Positions 53,668 through 63,645 of a DNA stretch of 63,662 bases are shown here, in pieces. A program made the position numbers and the translations under genes. Numbering within the stretch: position 1 is the stretch's first letter; every line of letters begins with the position of its first letter. The stretch lies in assembly GCA_036340235.1 (NCBI GenBank), contig JAYYZE010000027.1, positions 1-63,662 on the forward strand, read 5' to 3'. The stretch comes from GCA-2862585 sp036340235 (GTDB taxonomy: Bacteria > Bacteroidota > Bacteroidia > Flavobacteriales > UBA7312). The notes under the pieces were generated by a model. That model did no database searches and was not told where the DNA came from. It worked only from the letters and a program-made list of their open reading frames with translations.

Positions 53668-54809
53668 TCCTCGAATATCACGTCATTATAGTCTGTAACG
53701 ACATTGTACAAAGTATCCCTTTCAATGGGATGACGCTTGGCATTTTTTATTAATTCAACCAGCTGTTTTGTTGTGAGAGTGGGGCTTTGTTCTTCAGCGC
53801 CGGCCATTGAGTAAATTTTTGTTGTGTCGTCAATTGTACCGTCTATATCATCAACACCGTATGAAAGAGCTAACTGAGCGGTATTTCTGCCAATCATAGG
53901 CCAATAAGCTTTTATGTGTGAAAAGTTATCCATAAAAATACGTGATATGGCATATACTTTCAAATCATTTACAACGCTGACCTCTGGAATGTGCGACATT
54001 TGATTGTCTCCATTTCTAAATTTCAAAGGGATAAACGTGTTGAAGCCGTTGGTTTTGTCTTGTAACTTTCTAAGTCTATCCATATGGTCAATCAGATGCC
54101 TTGGTTTTTCAATATGGCCGTACAGCATTGTGGCATTAGAAGGCATACCCAGTTTGTGGGCTGTTTCGTGAATTTCTAACCATTGGCTAGAGCTACATTT
54201 GTCATTACATATTTTTTGGCGTATATTCTCGTCAAATATCTCAGCACCACCACCTGGAAGAGAGTCTTGACCATGTGATTTGAGAATTTGTAATCCTTCT
54301 TCGAAGCTCACTTTTGCTTTTCGACACATGTACTCCAATTCGACAGCCGTAAATGCTTTAACGTGGATATCGGGTCTGATTTCTTTTATTTTCTTAATGA
54401 GGTTGGCGAAGTAATGTAATCCCATTTTTGGATGAACACCACCAACAATGTGTACTTCCGTAATGGGTTGGTCTTTATATTCTTCCATTTTTTTGAGGAT
54501 ATCCTCAGGTGATAATTCCCATCCTTCTTGTTTGTGTTTTAGCAACTTAGAATACGAACAAAATTTACAATCAAAAACGCAGATATTAGTTGGCTCAATA
54601 TGAATATTTCTGTTGAAATAAGTGAGGTTTTGATGTTTTTGTTCTCTAATTTTGTTAGCTAAAAAGCCTAAAAAAGAGATGTCGGCATCGAAAAGAGCCA
54701 GCCCTTGGTGATTGGAAATTCTTTTTCCGGAAAGGCAGTCCTTGGCAATTTGCTTTAGTTCTTCGCTTAATGAGTTTTGTGTAGTAAATAGTGGGGCGGT
54801 CTCTATCAT
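53664..54809 (-). CDS. mqnE: Aminofutalosine synthase (radical SAM)
   Basis: 381 aa. CVFDCKFCSY (CxxxCxxC, ~77-84) binds the 4Fe-4S cluster. VKAFTAVELEYMCRKAK, EGLQILKSHGQDSLPGGGAEIF and TMLYGHIE fit MqnE, which makes 6-amino-6-deoxyfutalosine, an early step of the futalosine menaquinone route. Its start overlaps the protease gene stop (TAATG), making it the last gene of a five-gene unit. Confidence 0.93.
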   Translation of the reverse strand: MIETAPLFTTQNSLSEELKQIAKDCLSGKRISNHQGLALFDADISFLGFLANKIREQKHQNLTYFNRNIHIEPTNICVFDCKFCSYSKLLKHKQEGWELSPEDILKKMEEYKDQPITEVHIVGGVHPKMGLHYFANLIKKIKEIRPDIHVKAFTAVELEYMCRKAKVSFEEGLQILKSHGQDSLPGGGAEIFDENIRQKICNDKCSSSQWLEIHETAHKLGMPSNATMLYGHIEKPRHLIDHMDRLRKLQDKTNGFNTFIPLKFRNGDNQMSHIPEVSVVNDLKVYAISRIFMDNFSHIKAYWPMIGRNTAQLALSYGVDDIDGTIDDTTKIYSMAGAEEQSPTLTTKQLVELIKNAKRHPIERDTLYNVVTDYNDVIFED

Positions 54810-56737
54810 TATTTACTTAAAATTAAACGTTCAGTTTTAGAATATGTCTGGTTGTAAACGTGAATTATATACACGCCATTTTCAAGCGAAGACAAGTTCA
54901 TACTGTGTGTTTCCTCATCTATGGTTTGGCTGTACACTCGTTTGCCCAAAATGGTTTTTATTTCAACTTTGGCTTTAGCCAACATGTTTTGACTAAGGTA
55001 AACTGTTCCTGTGCTAGGGTTAGGAAAAATATTAAATTGAAATGTATTTTCATTAATATCAATACTACTTCCATTTTCGTCTACCAAAATATACGAAGAT
55101 TTAATTTCATTGCTTGTATAATCTCCAGAAGTCACATTTAAAGAAACGGTGTACTGTCCACTATTTTGATAGGTTACAACGGGTTGGGGGTCGGTAGAGT
55201 TTGTTGGGTCAACATTCAAACCGAAAAACGTCCAGTTGTAGGACTCTGGAGTGCCAGTACCTGTATAGCTAAACTGTGTTGAAAGACCGGTTTGAACGTG
55301 GGTTGGTGATGCTTTGAAATTAGCAACTAATGATGAGCCACAAAGTTTGGCATCTAAAGTAGTTGCACCTGTGTTTAGTGGGTCAAGCCACGGTTTTAGT
55401 CGTCTCTGACTTGAGGAACCATTTTGGTCCCAACTGTAAGAAAGTTTTCCGTAAAAATCTGGCGAGTTTGGTCCCATCCAAAAACCTTGGGTGCAAGCAG
55501 AACTTCCTGTTGATAGATTGCCTACAATGTGTTTGTCGGCATTTAATAATGGGCTTCCAGAAGAGCCTTGCTCGGTAACACTGTGGTTGGTTTCGGTTTC
55601 AGCCCAAACTACGCGCCAATCTCTGCCACCACTGGCAGAAGAGGCTGATTGATTATAGGTTGATAATTTTTTGATATCGCCAGCAGGGTGGTGAATGCCA
55701 ACACCTTGCGTAGATGCAGAGTTATTTCTATTCCAACCAGCAACATATAATCCATAGTCAAATGGTAGGCTGTTGTTTAGTTCAATAAGATGAAAATCAG
55801 AAGTGCTGTTGATGGAACCATTATCACTACTATTGGCAACGAAGGAACATCCAACCATAGTATTTGAGCTGGGTTCAAGGGTAGGATTTTCACATTCGTC
55901 AGCTTCATAATTGAAGTAGAAAACCCATTGGTTCATATCATTATTAGTGGCATATGAATTGTTATCGTCATCAAAAGCACAGTGATCTGCTGTAAGGACG
56001 TAAGGTTTGCAGTCTTCAGCTGTATTATTTATTAGAGAACCACTGCACCAATAGGCATTGAAGCCGATACGAATACTTATTCGACAAACGGATGTTTTAA
56101 TATCTTGCCAATCATCACCTTCTGGAGAGCAGTTTGGATTTACATGGCAATCCTCAGAGTCTCCAAAATTTCTGGCTTTCAGTTTGGTTTTTACTGAGCG
56201 GTAGGCATACATCAATTGATTAATGTGAAAAATAGGATTAGTAGCTCCTCTTTTTACGTATTCAAGTATTAGTTCATCTCCTTCAATAAGTTCGTTAGCA
56301 AAGATGCCGCTTGGGTGATTGTTTCTATTAGTATAAGCGCCTAATATTTTTGATTTATCAGAGTTGTATATGAATAGTTCACCATTGGATGGAATCCAAA
56401 AAGCGTTAAAACTAAGTGCAAGGGCTTGTGCTCCATGAGATTTTATTTTTAATCTCCATACGCTTACATTTGGGCTTACTACTTCCCATCTACCGTCTTT
56501 TGAAGGGTCAATACTGCAGTCTATAAAAGTGGCGTATCGGTAGGGTTTACCTTTGATAGCGTTTTCGTTGTCTTCCAAAGCTAGGGCGTCTAAATTTGGG
56601 GGCGTGATGTTGACGGAAGGAAGATCTGACAAAAGTACTTGTTGACTACTGATGGGTTGTTTGTCAATACTAATTTGAGCAACTGAATAAAGCGAAACGG
56701 TCAGTGCTAGAATAAATAAATTATATTTTTTTTTCAT
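54809..56737 (-). CDS. Secreted trypsin-like serine protease with PKD and T9SS type A domains
   Basis: 642 aa. Signal peptide 1-20. Same architecture as the 686-aa protease: beta propeptide with FWIPSNGELFIYN, then S1 triad His in LTADHC, Asp in STSDFHLIEL, Ser in EQGSSGSP. A PKD domain (~450-530, FSYTGTGTPESYNWTFFG) replaces the GCTD box of the paralogue, and a type A domain (FPNPSTGTVY...GVYIIHV) replaces the variant end. Overlaps the upstream metalloprotease gene by 4 bp. Confidence 0.9.
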   Translation of the reverse strand: MKKKYNLFILALTVSLYSVAQISIDKQPISSQQVLLSDLPSVNITPPNLDALALEDNENAIKGKPYRYATFIDCSIDPSKDGRWEVVSPNVSVWRLKIKSHGAQALALSFNAFWIPSNGELFIYNSDKSKILGAYTNRNNHPSGIFANELIEGDELILEYVKRGATNPIFHINQLMYAYRSVKTKLKARNFGDSEDCHVNPNCSPEGDDWQDIKTSVCRISIRIGFNAYWCSGSLINNTAEDCKPYVLTADHCAFDDDNNSYATNNDMNQWVFYFNYEADECENPTLEPSSNTMVGCSFVANSSDNGSINSTSDFHLIELNNSLPFDYGLYVAGWNRNNSASTQGVGIHHPAGDIKKLSTYNQSASSASGGRDWRVVWAETETNHSVTEQGSSGSPLLNADKHIVGNLSTGSSACTQGFWMGPNSPDFYGKLSYSWDQNGSSSQRRLKPWLDPLNTGATTLDAKLCGSSLVANFKASPTHVQTGLSTQFSYTGTGTPESYNWTFFGLNVDPTNSTDPQPVVTYQNSGQYTVSLNVTSGDYTSNEIKSSYILVDENGSSIDINENTFQFNIFPNPSTGTVYLSQNMLAKAKVEIKTILGKRVYSQTIDEETHSMNLSSLENGVYIIHVYNQTYSKTERLILSK

Positions 56738-58554
56738 CGTTTGAAAAATTTAAGATTTCGGCTAGTGATTCCGTTATCAACTTGAATCAAATAGAGTCCT
56801 GATTCTAGATAGTACAAATTTAGTTCTTCTTCTTTGTTGTGGCAACCTTTTTGGAATACATTTTTTCCAAAAATATCAAAAACTATAATCTGTCGGATGT
56901 CAAATTTTGTAGATGAAACAGTTAATTTTCCTAGAGTAGGGTTGGGGTATATGCTGATATCTCCATTTTTGTCAAAATCAGAAATTGAACTGATGGAGCA
57001 TAAGTCAATTTCGACTTGTGAGTTAAATGATCCACTAAAAAGTTGTTGATTTATTTGAATGTAGCCATTTCCAAAATCACAACATATTCCATCATTATAT
57101 TCATCGATAATGAATAGCGTATGACAACTGTCCAAATCTTGGCAATAATCAAACGTATTAAGTGTATTACTCATTAAGTCTTCACTAAAGCTGATGATCT
57201 GACCAGCACTGTTTTGTATCTGCCAACTAGTTTCCTCAGCGTAATTATCGGTTTGAATAGCTATTTCGTAGTTAGTACCGCTTTTAACCAAAAAGGACAC
57301 GTTTAGTGTATCATTGTTAGGGTTTAAGTCTCTAAAATCGTTGGGCATTGTACTAAAAATAGTTAAGCTATGTTCACCAGGGTTGAGAAAAAGATTTCCC
57401 AAGTCAATATTAGCCGATGAATTAGGATTTAAAATACCATTCCACTCTATGCTTTGAGGTGCTTGATCGTTGATAAAATAGTTAATCGTAGCGCTGCTAA
57501 TGACTTTCTCTGAATAGTTAAACAGTGTGGTTGTAATCTCTATTTCCTGACCACAGTACTCTTGATTATTTTGAGGGCTTACATTGTCAATAATGCCAAT
57601 ATCTTCAAAAGGGAGTTGACAGAAGCTTGAATTGGTCGCTTCAATGCGGTCTATATTCAAAGTAGCGTGCATTCTATTTTTTTGACCAAGTGTGAATAGA
57701 TTCATGCAGGCATCATTAGTATAATCCATAAAATTTTGAAACATGTCCCCATTATTTTCGCATGTCGGACTTGGGTGACTAGGACAGTTATAATTAGCCG
57801 CTTGCTGTGTAGGGGTGTCGTCGACTTGGTCGGAGCCACAGTTTCCATCACCCCAAATATGTAAAAGGTTAAGCCAATGACCAACTTCATGAGTAGCAGT
57901 TCGACCCTTATTAAAGGGTGGTGACATGTTGATTGTTCCAAAATGTTCAAAGTCGATAACCACAGCATCTCTAGCATCGTTACCACCAGGAAAGGCAGCA
58001 AAACCTAAGGCATTGGTAAGATCACAAACGTAAATATTTAAATATTTTTTGGAGTCCCATATGTTTTTTCCACCCAAAGAATCGTAGAAAATACGGTTGT
58101 CGTATAATGAAAATGAAGTTACACTGGTTTGCGTGTAAGTTACTCCACTTGTAGTGTCATTGTTGGGTGTTCTTTGTGCTAAACAAAAACTTATGTTGCA
58201 ATTGGCAGCTATGGCAGCAAACTCGTTTGGTGTTTGATTTGCATCGTTGTTTGTTCGATTAAAATCTTGGTTTAAAACATCTAACTGACTTTGAATTTGA
58301 TCAATGCCGATGTTTTCGTTTACATTTTCGTACAGGACATGAAAAACAACAGGAATGGTGTATGCTTCATTTGCTCGTGAACTTTTCCATTGCTTTATTT
58401 GTTTGTTTAGAAGAGTTCGCTGAGTCTCAATTAACTGATCTTCTGCCATTTCAAACTGTAATCGCTCCATTGCGCCACATCGTTTTTGAGCATAGCTAAA
58501 ACTCATGAAACATATGCCAACCAATAGTGTTAATATGTAATTGAAAGAGTTCAA
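56734..58554 (-). CDS. M43-type (pappalysin-like) metalloprotease with T9SS type A domain
   Basis: 606 aa. Signal peptide 1-22. Catalytic zinc motif HEVGHWLNLLHIWGD (HExxHxxxLxHxxG, ~223) and the Met-turn region FMDYTNDACMNLFT identify the M43 family. IPVVFHVLYENVNENIG at ~68 is the usual first strand. Beta domains and a type A end (YPNPTLGKLT...GLYLIQV) follow. Probably digests proteins outside the cell. Overlaps the S1 protease gene by 4 bp; 13 bp after the peroxidase gene. Confidence 0.93.
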   Translation of the reverse strand: MNSFNYILTLLVGICFMSFSYAQKRCGAMERLQFEMAEDQLIETQRTLLNKQIKQWKSSRANEAYTIPVVFHVLYENVNENIGIDQIQSQLDVLNQDFNRTNNDANQTPNEFAAIAANCNISFCLAQRTPNNDTTSGVTYTQTSVTSFSLYDNRIFYDSLGGKNIWDSKKYLNIYVCDLTNALGFAAFPGGNDARDAVVIDFEHFGTINMSPPFNKGRTATHEVGHWLNLLHIWGDGNCGSDQVDDTPTQQAANYNCPSHPSPTCENNGDMFQNFMDYTNDACMNLFTLGQKNRMHATLNIDRIEATNSSFCQLPFEDIGIIDNVSPQNNQEYCGQEIEITTTLFNYSEKVISSATINYFINDQAPQSIEWNGILNPNSSANIDLGNLFLNPGEHSLTIFSTMPNDFRDLNPNNDTLNVSFLVKSGTNYEIAIQTDNYAEETSWQIQNSAGQIISFSEDLMSNTLNTFDYCQDLDSCHTLFIIDEYNDGICCDFGNGYIQINQQLFSGSFNSQVEIDLCSISSISDFDKNGDISIYPNPTLGKLTVSSTKFDIRQIIVFDIFGKNVFQKGCHNKEEELNLYYLESGLYLIQVDNGITSRNLKFFKR

Positions 58555-58566
58555 TACGAAAAGAAA

Positions 58567-59616
58567 TTAGGGTTGAAAGTTTGGATTGTTAACAAATGAA
58601 GAATCGGTAAGTGTTTTCAAAAAATTGATTAAATCCTCTTTTTCTTGATCATTTAATCCTAGACCAATACCCACTTTTTTCATTAATGGATCTATTGTCG
58701 AGGAATTGTGACCACCAAAGTTATAGTGGTCAATGACTTCTTCTAATGTGGCAAATCTGCCATCGTGCATGTATGGAGCCGTCAGCTCAATGTTTCGCAA
58801 TGTGGGACTTCTAAATTTTCCTTTGTCATTAATATCTCCACTAATTCTGAAGCGGCCATCATGCATATCGCTTTCTGTATCTAAACCATTGTTATGAAAA
58901 TCATTGCTTGTAAATAGTGGAAATGAATGGCAATGAAAGCAATCCCCTTTTTCGGTATTAAATATTTCCTTGCCTCTAAGCTCTGAAGGGGTTAGTATGG
59001 CTTCATACCTAAGAAATTTATCAAATTTTGAGTCAGCAGAAATTAATGTTCTTTCAAATTGGGCAATGGCTTTGACCACATGTGAGGAGTCAATTTCTGA
59101 GGTTTTGAAAGCCCTGTAAAAAAGATCTCTGTATTGGGGACTTTTCATAAGCTTCTTAGTAACTGCCTCCCACGATGGAGAATGCAGTTCAACGAAACTG
59201 GTAACAGGCCCAAGGGCCTGGTCTTCTAATGTTATTGCTCTTCCGTCCCAAAAGTTTGAAGTGTTCCATGCAGGGTTGATAATTGCCGAGGCATTAAACT
59301 CTCCAAGGACACCTTCAATGCCTACGCTTAATGGCACGGGGTCGCTAAATGCTTTGTTTTGAAAATGACAATCGGCACAGGCCATGGTGTTATTGCCTGA
59401 TAAAATAGGATCATGAAAGAGTTTTTTTCCAAGTTCTATCCCTTCATTTGTTAAGGGATTGTCGGCAGGTAATGAAGGTACGGGGAATCCATTTGGAACA
59501 TCAAGAGTGATGAATGTTGGATTAAATTCTATGGGCTCAACAATAGGCATGTCCCTTTCACAAGCTACCAAAAACAGTGCAGAAATCAATATGAAAGTTG
59601 ATTTATTCAACTTCAA
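58567..59616 (-). CDS. Diheme cytochrome c peroxidase / MauG-like lipoprotein
   Basis: 349 aa. Lipobox LFLVAC (Cys 19). Two heme sites: CADCH (80-84) and CFHCH (~224-228), with GKKLFHDPILSGN and FRSPTLRNIELTAPYMHDGRFATLEEVIDHYNFGG typical of the CCP/MauG family. The partner just upstream is an MbnP-like protein, so the closest functional analogue is MbnH, which oxidises a Trp of MbnP. It could instead be a plain peroxidase. Overlaps the MbnP-like gene by 14 bp. Confidence 0.9.
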   Translation of the reverse strand: MKLNKSTFILISALFLVACERDMPIVEPIEFNPTFITLDVPNGFPVPSLPADNPLTNEGIELGKKLFHDPILSGNNTMACADCHFQNKAFSDPVPLSVGIEGVLGEFNASAIINPAWNTSNFWDGRAITLEDQALGPVTSFVELHSPSWEAVTKKLMKSPQYRDLFYRAFKTSEIDSSHVVKAIAQFERTLISADSKFDKFLRYEAILTPSELRGKEIFNTEKGDCFHCHSFPLFTSNDFHNNGLDTESDMHDGRFRISGDINDKGKFRSPTLRNIELTAPYMHDGRFATLEEVIDHYNFGGHNSSTIDPLMKKVGIGLGLNDQEKEDLINFLKTLTDSSFVNNPNFQP

Positions 59617-60379
59617 GAGCGCTAGAAAAATTAGACATAAGTTGTATGGCTAGTGGGCTTGCAGTACTCTGGTGTGGTAAGTTTTGAGATAAATCGACCC
59701 CGTCAAACAATTTAGACATATTGATGTTTATAATCAGTTTGTTTGAACTGGTTGAACTGATGTTAATTACCTTTTGAAAGCTTGTCATTTGATATAAGTC
59801 GTTGTGTGCAAGGTGATAGCTTATGGGATAGAAATTGCTCGTTTGTGAGGTATCCATTTTACCCTCTAGCATTATAAATATATAGGACGCAGGTGTCATA
59901 GCCCAAAAGGTATTTTGGTTTAACCCTAAGGGATGATCGACCTCATAATTGGCAGGAGTGGTATTGTTTTGCTCTTGATCAAGTCCCAGTCCAAAGTGGA
60001 GTTGATTGTAACTTCCTTCAGGAACGGTCAGCGTTATGCTTTGTGAGCTCGGGTTGTCAATGTCAACTAGATGGACTTTTTTGGAATTGCTTTCTGAAAC
60101 TTTGTCGTCAAGATGAATGTTTGAGAGATAGAATTTTAATTTTTCGAGTCTAAATCGGTTATTGTCAAAATTTAGGGTATCGTATTTTGAAAAGGTGTTG
60201 TTGTTGTTTTTAAGTCTAAATTCAACGGAGAAGTTTCTGTCGTACAAACACGAGTTATCGTCTTTGGTAGCTTCATCGTCGTAGTTGATGGCTTGACTGT
60301 CTGTGCAACCTGTTTTTTGACAAGAAAACAAACCAACGACAAATAACATAATAAGGGTGTAGTAAGGAACATGTAACAT
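59603..60379 (-). CDS. MbnP-like lipoprotein
   Basis: 258 aa. Lipobox LFSC after a short helix. A GCTDSQAINY...DDNSCLY box (~23-46), also in the 686-aa protease, precedes the MbnP domain: FRLEKLKFYLSNIHL, VHLVDID, LHFGLGLDQEQN and WAMTPASYIFIMLEGK. MbnP proteins bind copper through a modified Trp made by a partner diheme enzyme. Here the usual W-x-W pair appears as W-x-M, so the second Trp is missing. First gene of the operon. Confidence 0.85.
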   Translation of the reverse strand: MLHVPYYTLIMLFVVGLFSCQKTGCTDSQAINYDDEATKDDNSCLYDRNFSVEFRLKNNNNTFSKYDTLNFDNNRFRLEKLKFYLSNIHLDDKVSESNSKKVHLVDIDNPSSQSITLTVPEGSYNQLHFGLGLDQEQNNTTPANYEVDHPLGLNQNTFWAMTPASYIFIMLEGKMDTSQTSNFYPISYHLAHNDLYQMTSFQKVINISSTSSNKLIININMSKLFDGVDLSQNLPHQSTASPLAIQLMSNFSSALEVE

Positions 60380-60504
60380 AGTACAAATATACTACTATAA
60401 TGGCGTATTTAAAAAAAGCTGTTTTTATGCTTAACAAGCGTTGAAAAGTGTTTCAATAATTTCTTTTTGTTGTATCGCTAATTACCTATTTTGCAAACTG
60501 ATAT

Positions 60505-63500
60505 ATGCAAAAAAATAAGTTACATATCTATCGTTCCTCAGCTGGTTCAGGCAAAACCTACTCTTTGGTTCGTTATTTTATTCGCTTAGCGCTAATGGCC
60601 GAGCAAGCCAATTTCTATCCGCGCTATTTTAGGCATATTTTGGCAATTACCTTTACTAATAAGGCCGCATCGGAGATGAAGGAAAGGGTGCTTACGTTTG
60701 TCTCTGATTTATCAAAAGGAGTGGGAGTAGGTAATACGAATTCTTTTTTTTCACACATACAGAAAGACACAGGATTGTCCGAGCAAGAAATAATGAAACG
60801 ATCAGGCGAAATGCTAACGGCCATATTACACAAATACGCCGACCTATCAATTTCAACCATTGATAAGTTTGTCTTTAAGATTGTTCGCACTTTCGCGCAT
60901 GATTTACAAATGTCACAGGGTTTTGAGGTCGAGATGGATCAGGATAATTTGACTCAGCCCGTGGTTTCTTTTCTGATTAGTCGCATCGGTTCCAATGCTG
61001 AGCTTTCGGATGCCTTAGTGGCCTTTGCAATTTCCAATGCCGACGAAGGAAAAAGTTATAACTTAGAAAATGCCTTGGAGCAATTTTCATCTCACTTATT
61101 TCTTGAAAAATCAGAAAAGTATATTGATTCCTTACGCTCGGTGAGTACTTCTGACTTTATGCAAATTAAGGATCAAATAGTGGTAGAAATGCATGCTTTT
61201 GAAAATGTACTTTTACAAAAAAGAACAGACTTCATGGCCTTCTGTAAAACTTATGATTTGGAGTCCTCTCATTTCATCAGCGGTTATTTTTACGTCTATT
61301 TTGACAATTTCAAAAACCGAATGGCTGACAAATTCTTTCCTTCAAAAACCGTCAAAAAAAACGTAGAAGAAGGTAAGTGGTATGCCAAAAGTGTAGATCA
61401 AGACAAGAAAGATATTATTGATCAGCATGCTGGCTATTTATCTTCTTTGTTTGAAGAGGTACAGGCTCATTTGAAAGCCAATTTTAGTTCGTATATTTTC
61501 AATAAGCTACTCTTCAAAAACATTTTTTCTGTGGCTGTGTTGAATGAGTTATCAAAGGAAATGGAGCTGTTTAAACAAGATAACAATATCAAACACATTT
61601 CAGAGTTTAATAGTGCTATTGCCGAAATCATCCGTAAGGAACCCACTCCTTTCATTTACGAACGAATGGGCGAACGTTATCATCACTTCCTAATTGATGA
61701 ATTTCAAGATACGTCGGTGATGCAATGGCACAATCTGTTGCCCTTGGTACATAATTCACTGTCCGAGGGCTATCAAAATTTGATTGTTGGGGATGCCAAG
61801 CAATCCATTTACCGATGGCGGGGAGGGGAAGTAGATCAGTTTGTGCAGTTGCCAAACAAGGTATATCAAGGAGATAAACTACCCAATATTGCTGAAATTC
61901 AGCAGAGCTTATCTTCCAATGGTGAAGATCATTTTTTAAGTGATAATTGGCGCAGCAACAAGGAAATAGTAAAGTTCAATAATTCATTTTTTTCAGTTGT
62001 TCGGTGCTCTTTGAGTGACGATCAACAACTCATTTATGACCACTGTGAACAAAACCCAAAAGGTAAAGATGGGGGCTATGTTTTCATTGATGCCATAGAA
62101 AAATCGCCAGACTTTAAAGAAGATGTCATGCAACGGATCATATCACAAATAGACTTGCTTTCGGGCAAAGGATATGCTTACAAAGACATGGCTATTTTGT
62201 GTAGAACAAAAAAAGAAACGCAAGTTGCCGCTGAGGCATTGAGTAGGGAAAGAATTGATGTATTGTCTGATGAGGCCTTGTTAGTCAATGCGTCCAAAGA
62301 AGTTCACTTTCTAGTGTCTGTGTTGAGCTTGTTGTACAATGCCAATGACAACGTTTCCAAAACACACATTGCCACCTTCTTATACCACCGTGAGCCAATA
62401 ACCTACGATATTCATCATGTATTGAGCTCGCTTGGCAAGGACAATGATGCCGTGTTTTATAGCTTTTTGAAACAGTTAAATATAGATTTTAGCCCTTACC
62501 ATTTATGGAAATTGCCCATTTATGATCTTGTTGAGCGCATCATTGAGTTATTTAATTTACCATCGACTGACATTTACATTCACTATTTTTTGGATGTGGT
62601 GCATTCGTTTTCTATCAAAAACAATAACAGCATTACTGCATTTTTAGACTGGTGGAACAAAAACCATCACAAAGAAGGAGTCATAGTGTCTGAACATATG
62701 AACGCCGTAAAGGTCATGACTGTACACAAATCTAAGGGGCTAGAATTCCCTATTGTATTCATACCCTTTAATTGGGAGATGGGTAAGCCTGCCGGTCAGT
62801 TGTGGGTTGATGCTAAAGGCAATTTGCAGAAAATGAAAGTGGCACTTTTGAACAACTCCAAGATTTTGGAAAATTCGGATTTTGCAGGCATTCAAAGCGA
62901 TGAAAAAAACAAAGCCATGATGGATGATTTGAACGTTCTGTATGTGGCTATGACACGCCCTAAGCAACAGCTTTACATTTTTACAGAACAATTCAAGGAT
63001 TTGAAAGGGATGAATTCCCTCTCTAAATTTATAGGATACTTTTTTGATGAAATAGGTGCTGACTTTCCCTATGAAGTGGGGCAGTTGGCATCCAAAAAAG
63101 CGGAAGCTTGGGAAGTTAAAAATACCCAACGTATTCATTATGCATCCACCCCTAATTGGCGAGAGGTCATTCGTTTGAAAAATAACGCTAGTGATCTGTG
63201 GGACGTTGAGCTAGACCGACAACAGTGGGGTCAGCTATTACACGAGTGCTTATCAAAAATAAATCAATTGGAAGACAAAGAAAAAGTATTAAACCAAATG
63301 GAACGTCACGGATTACTATCTCATAGTTTGAAATCCAAGTTAAGGCATAGGGTTGAGGAGTTGTTAAATCACAAAGATATAATACCCTTCTTTGATACCG
63401 ATTGGGAAGTAAAAACCGAAGACGAAATTTTACAGAGTAGTGGTGAGATATACATCCCTGACCGCCTGTTGATCAGTCAAAAAAAGGTCAAAGTGATTGA

Positions 63501-63645
63501 CTACAAAACAGGAACAAATGCACATGTGGAAGCCCATAAAAAACAAATAGATAATTACGCCAATATATTGAAAATGATGGGTTACGAAGATGTATCTAAA
63601 TTTATTATTTATACAGAGCAATCAGAAAAAATCCTTGCATGGTAA
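60505..63645 (+). CDS. UvrD/RecB-type helicase-nuclease (AddA-like)
   Basis: 1046 aa. SF1 helicase motifs in order: YRSSAGSGKTYSLV (Walker A, ~10-20), ITFTNKAASEMKERV, LIDEFQDTSVMQW (Walker B, ~392), VGDAKQSIYRWRGG, NWRSNKEIV, VMTVHKSKGLEFPIVF (~733) and VAMTRPKQQLYI. The C-terminal nuclease domain has KVIDYKTG (~1004). Probably pairs with an AddB-like nuclease in double-strand-break repair; the partner is not in this window. Divergent from the MbnP operon, 125 bp away. Confidence 0.92.
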   Translation: MQKNKLHIYRSSAGSGKTYSLVRYFIRLALMAEQANFYPRYFRHILAITFTNKAASEMKERVLTFVSDLSKGVGVGNTNSFFSHIQKDTGLSEQEIMKRSGEMLTAILHKYADLSISTIDKFVFKIVRTFAHDLQMSQGFEVEMDQDNLTQPVVSFLISRIGSNAELSDALVAFAISNADEGKSYNLENALEQFSSHLFLEKSEKYIDSLRSVSTSDFMQIKDQIVVEMHAFENVLLQKRTDFMAFCKTYDLESSHFISGYFYVYFDNFKNRMADKFFPSKTVKKNVEEGKWYAKSVDQDKKDIIDQHAGYLSSLFEEVQAHLKANFSSYIFNKLLFKNIFSVAVLNELSKEMELFKQDNNIKHISEFNSAIAEIIRKEPTPFIYERMGERYHHFLIDEFQDTSVMQWHNLLPLVHNSLSEGYQNLIVGDAKQSIYRWRGGEVDQFVQLPNKVYQGDKLPNIAEIQQSLSSNGEDHFLSDNWRSNKEIVKFNNSFFSVVRCSLSDDQQLIYDHCEQNPKGKDGGYVFIDAIEKSPDFKEDVMQRIISQIDLLSGKGYAYKDMAILCRTKKETQVAAEALSRERIDVLSDEALLVNASKEVHFLVSVLSLLYNANDNVSKTHIATFLYHREPITYDIHHVLSSLGKDNDAVFYSFLKQLNIDFSPYHLWKLPIYDLVERIIELFNLPSTDIYIHYFLDVVHSFSIKNNNSITAFLDWWNKNHHKEGVIVSEHMNAVKVMTVHKSKGLEFPIVFIPFNWEMGKPAGQLWVDAKGNLQKMKVALLNNSKILENSDFAGIQSDEKNKAMMDDLNVLYVAMTRPKQQLYIFTEQFKDLKGMNSLSKFIGYFFDEIGADFPYEVGQLASKKAEAWEVKNTQRIHYASTPNWREVIRLKNNASDLWDVELDRQQWGQLLHECLSKINQLEDKEKVLNQMERHGLLSHSLKSKLRHRVEELLNHKDIIPFFDTDWEVKTEDEILQSSGEIYIPDRLLISQKKVKVIDYKTGTNAHVEAHKKQIDNYANILKMMGYEDVSKFIIYTEQSEKILAW

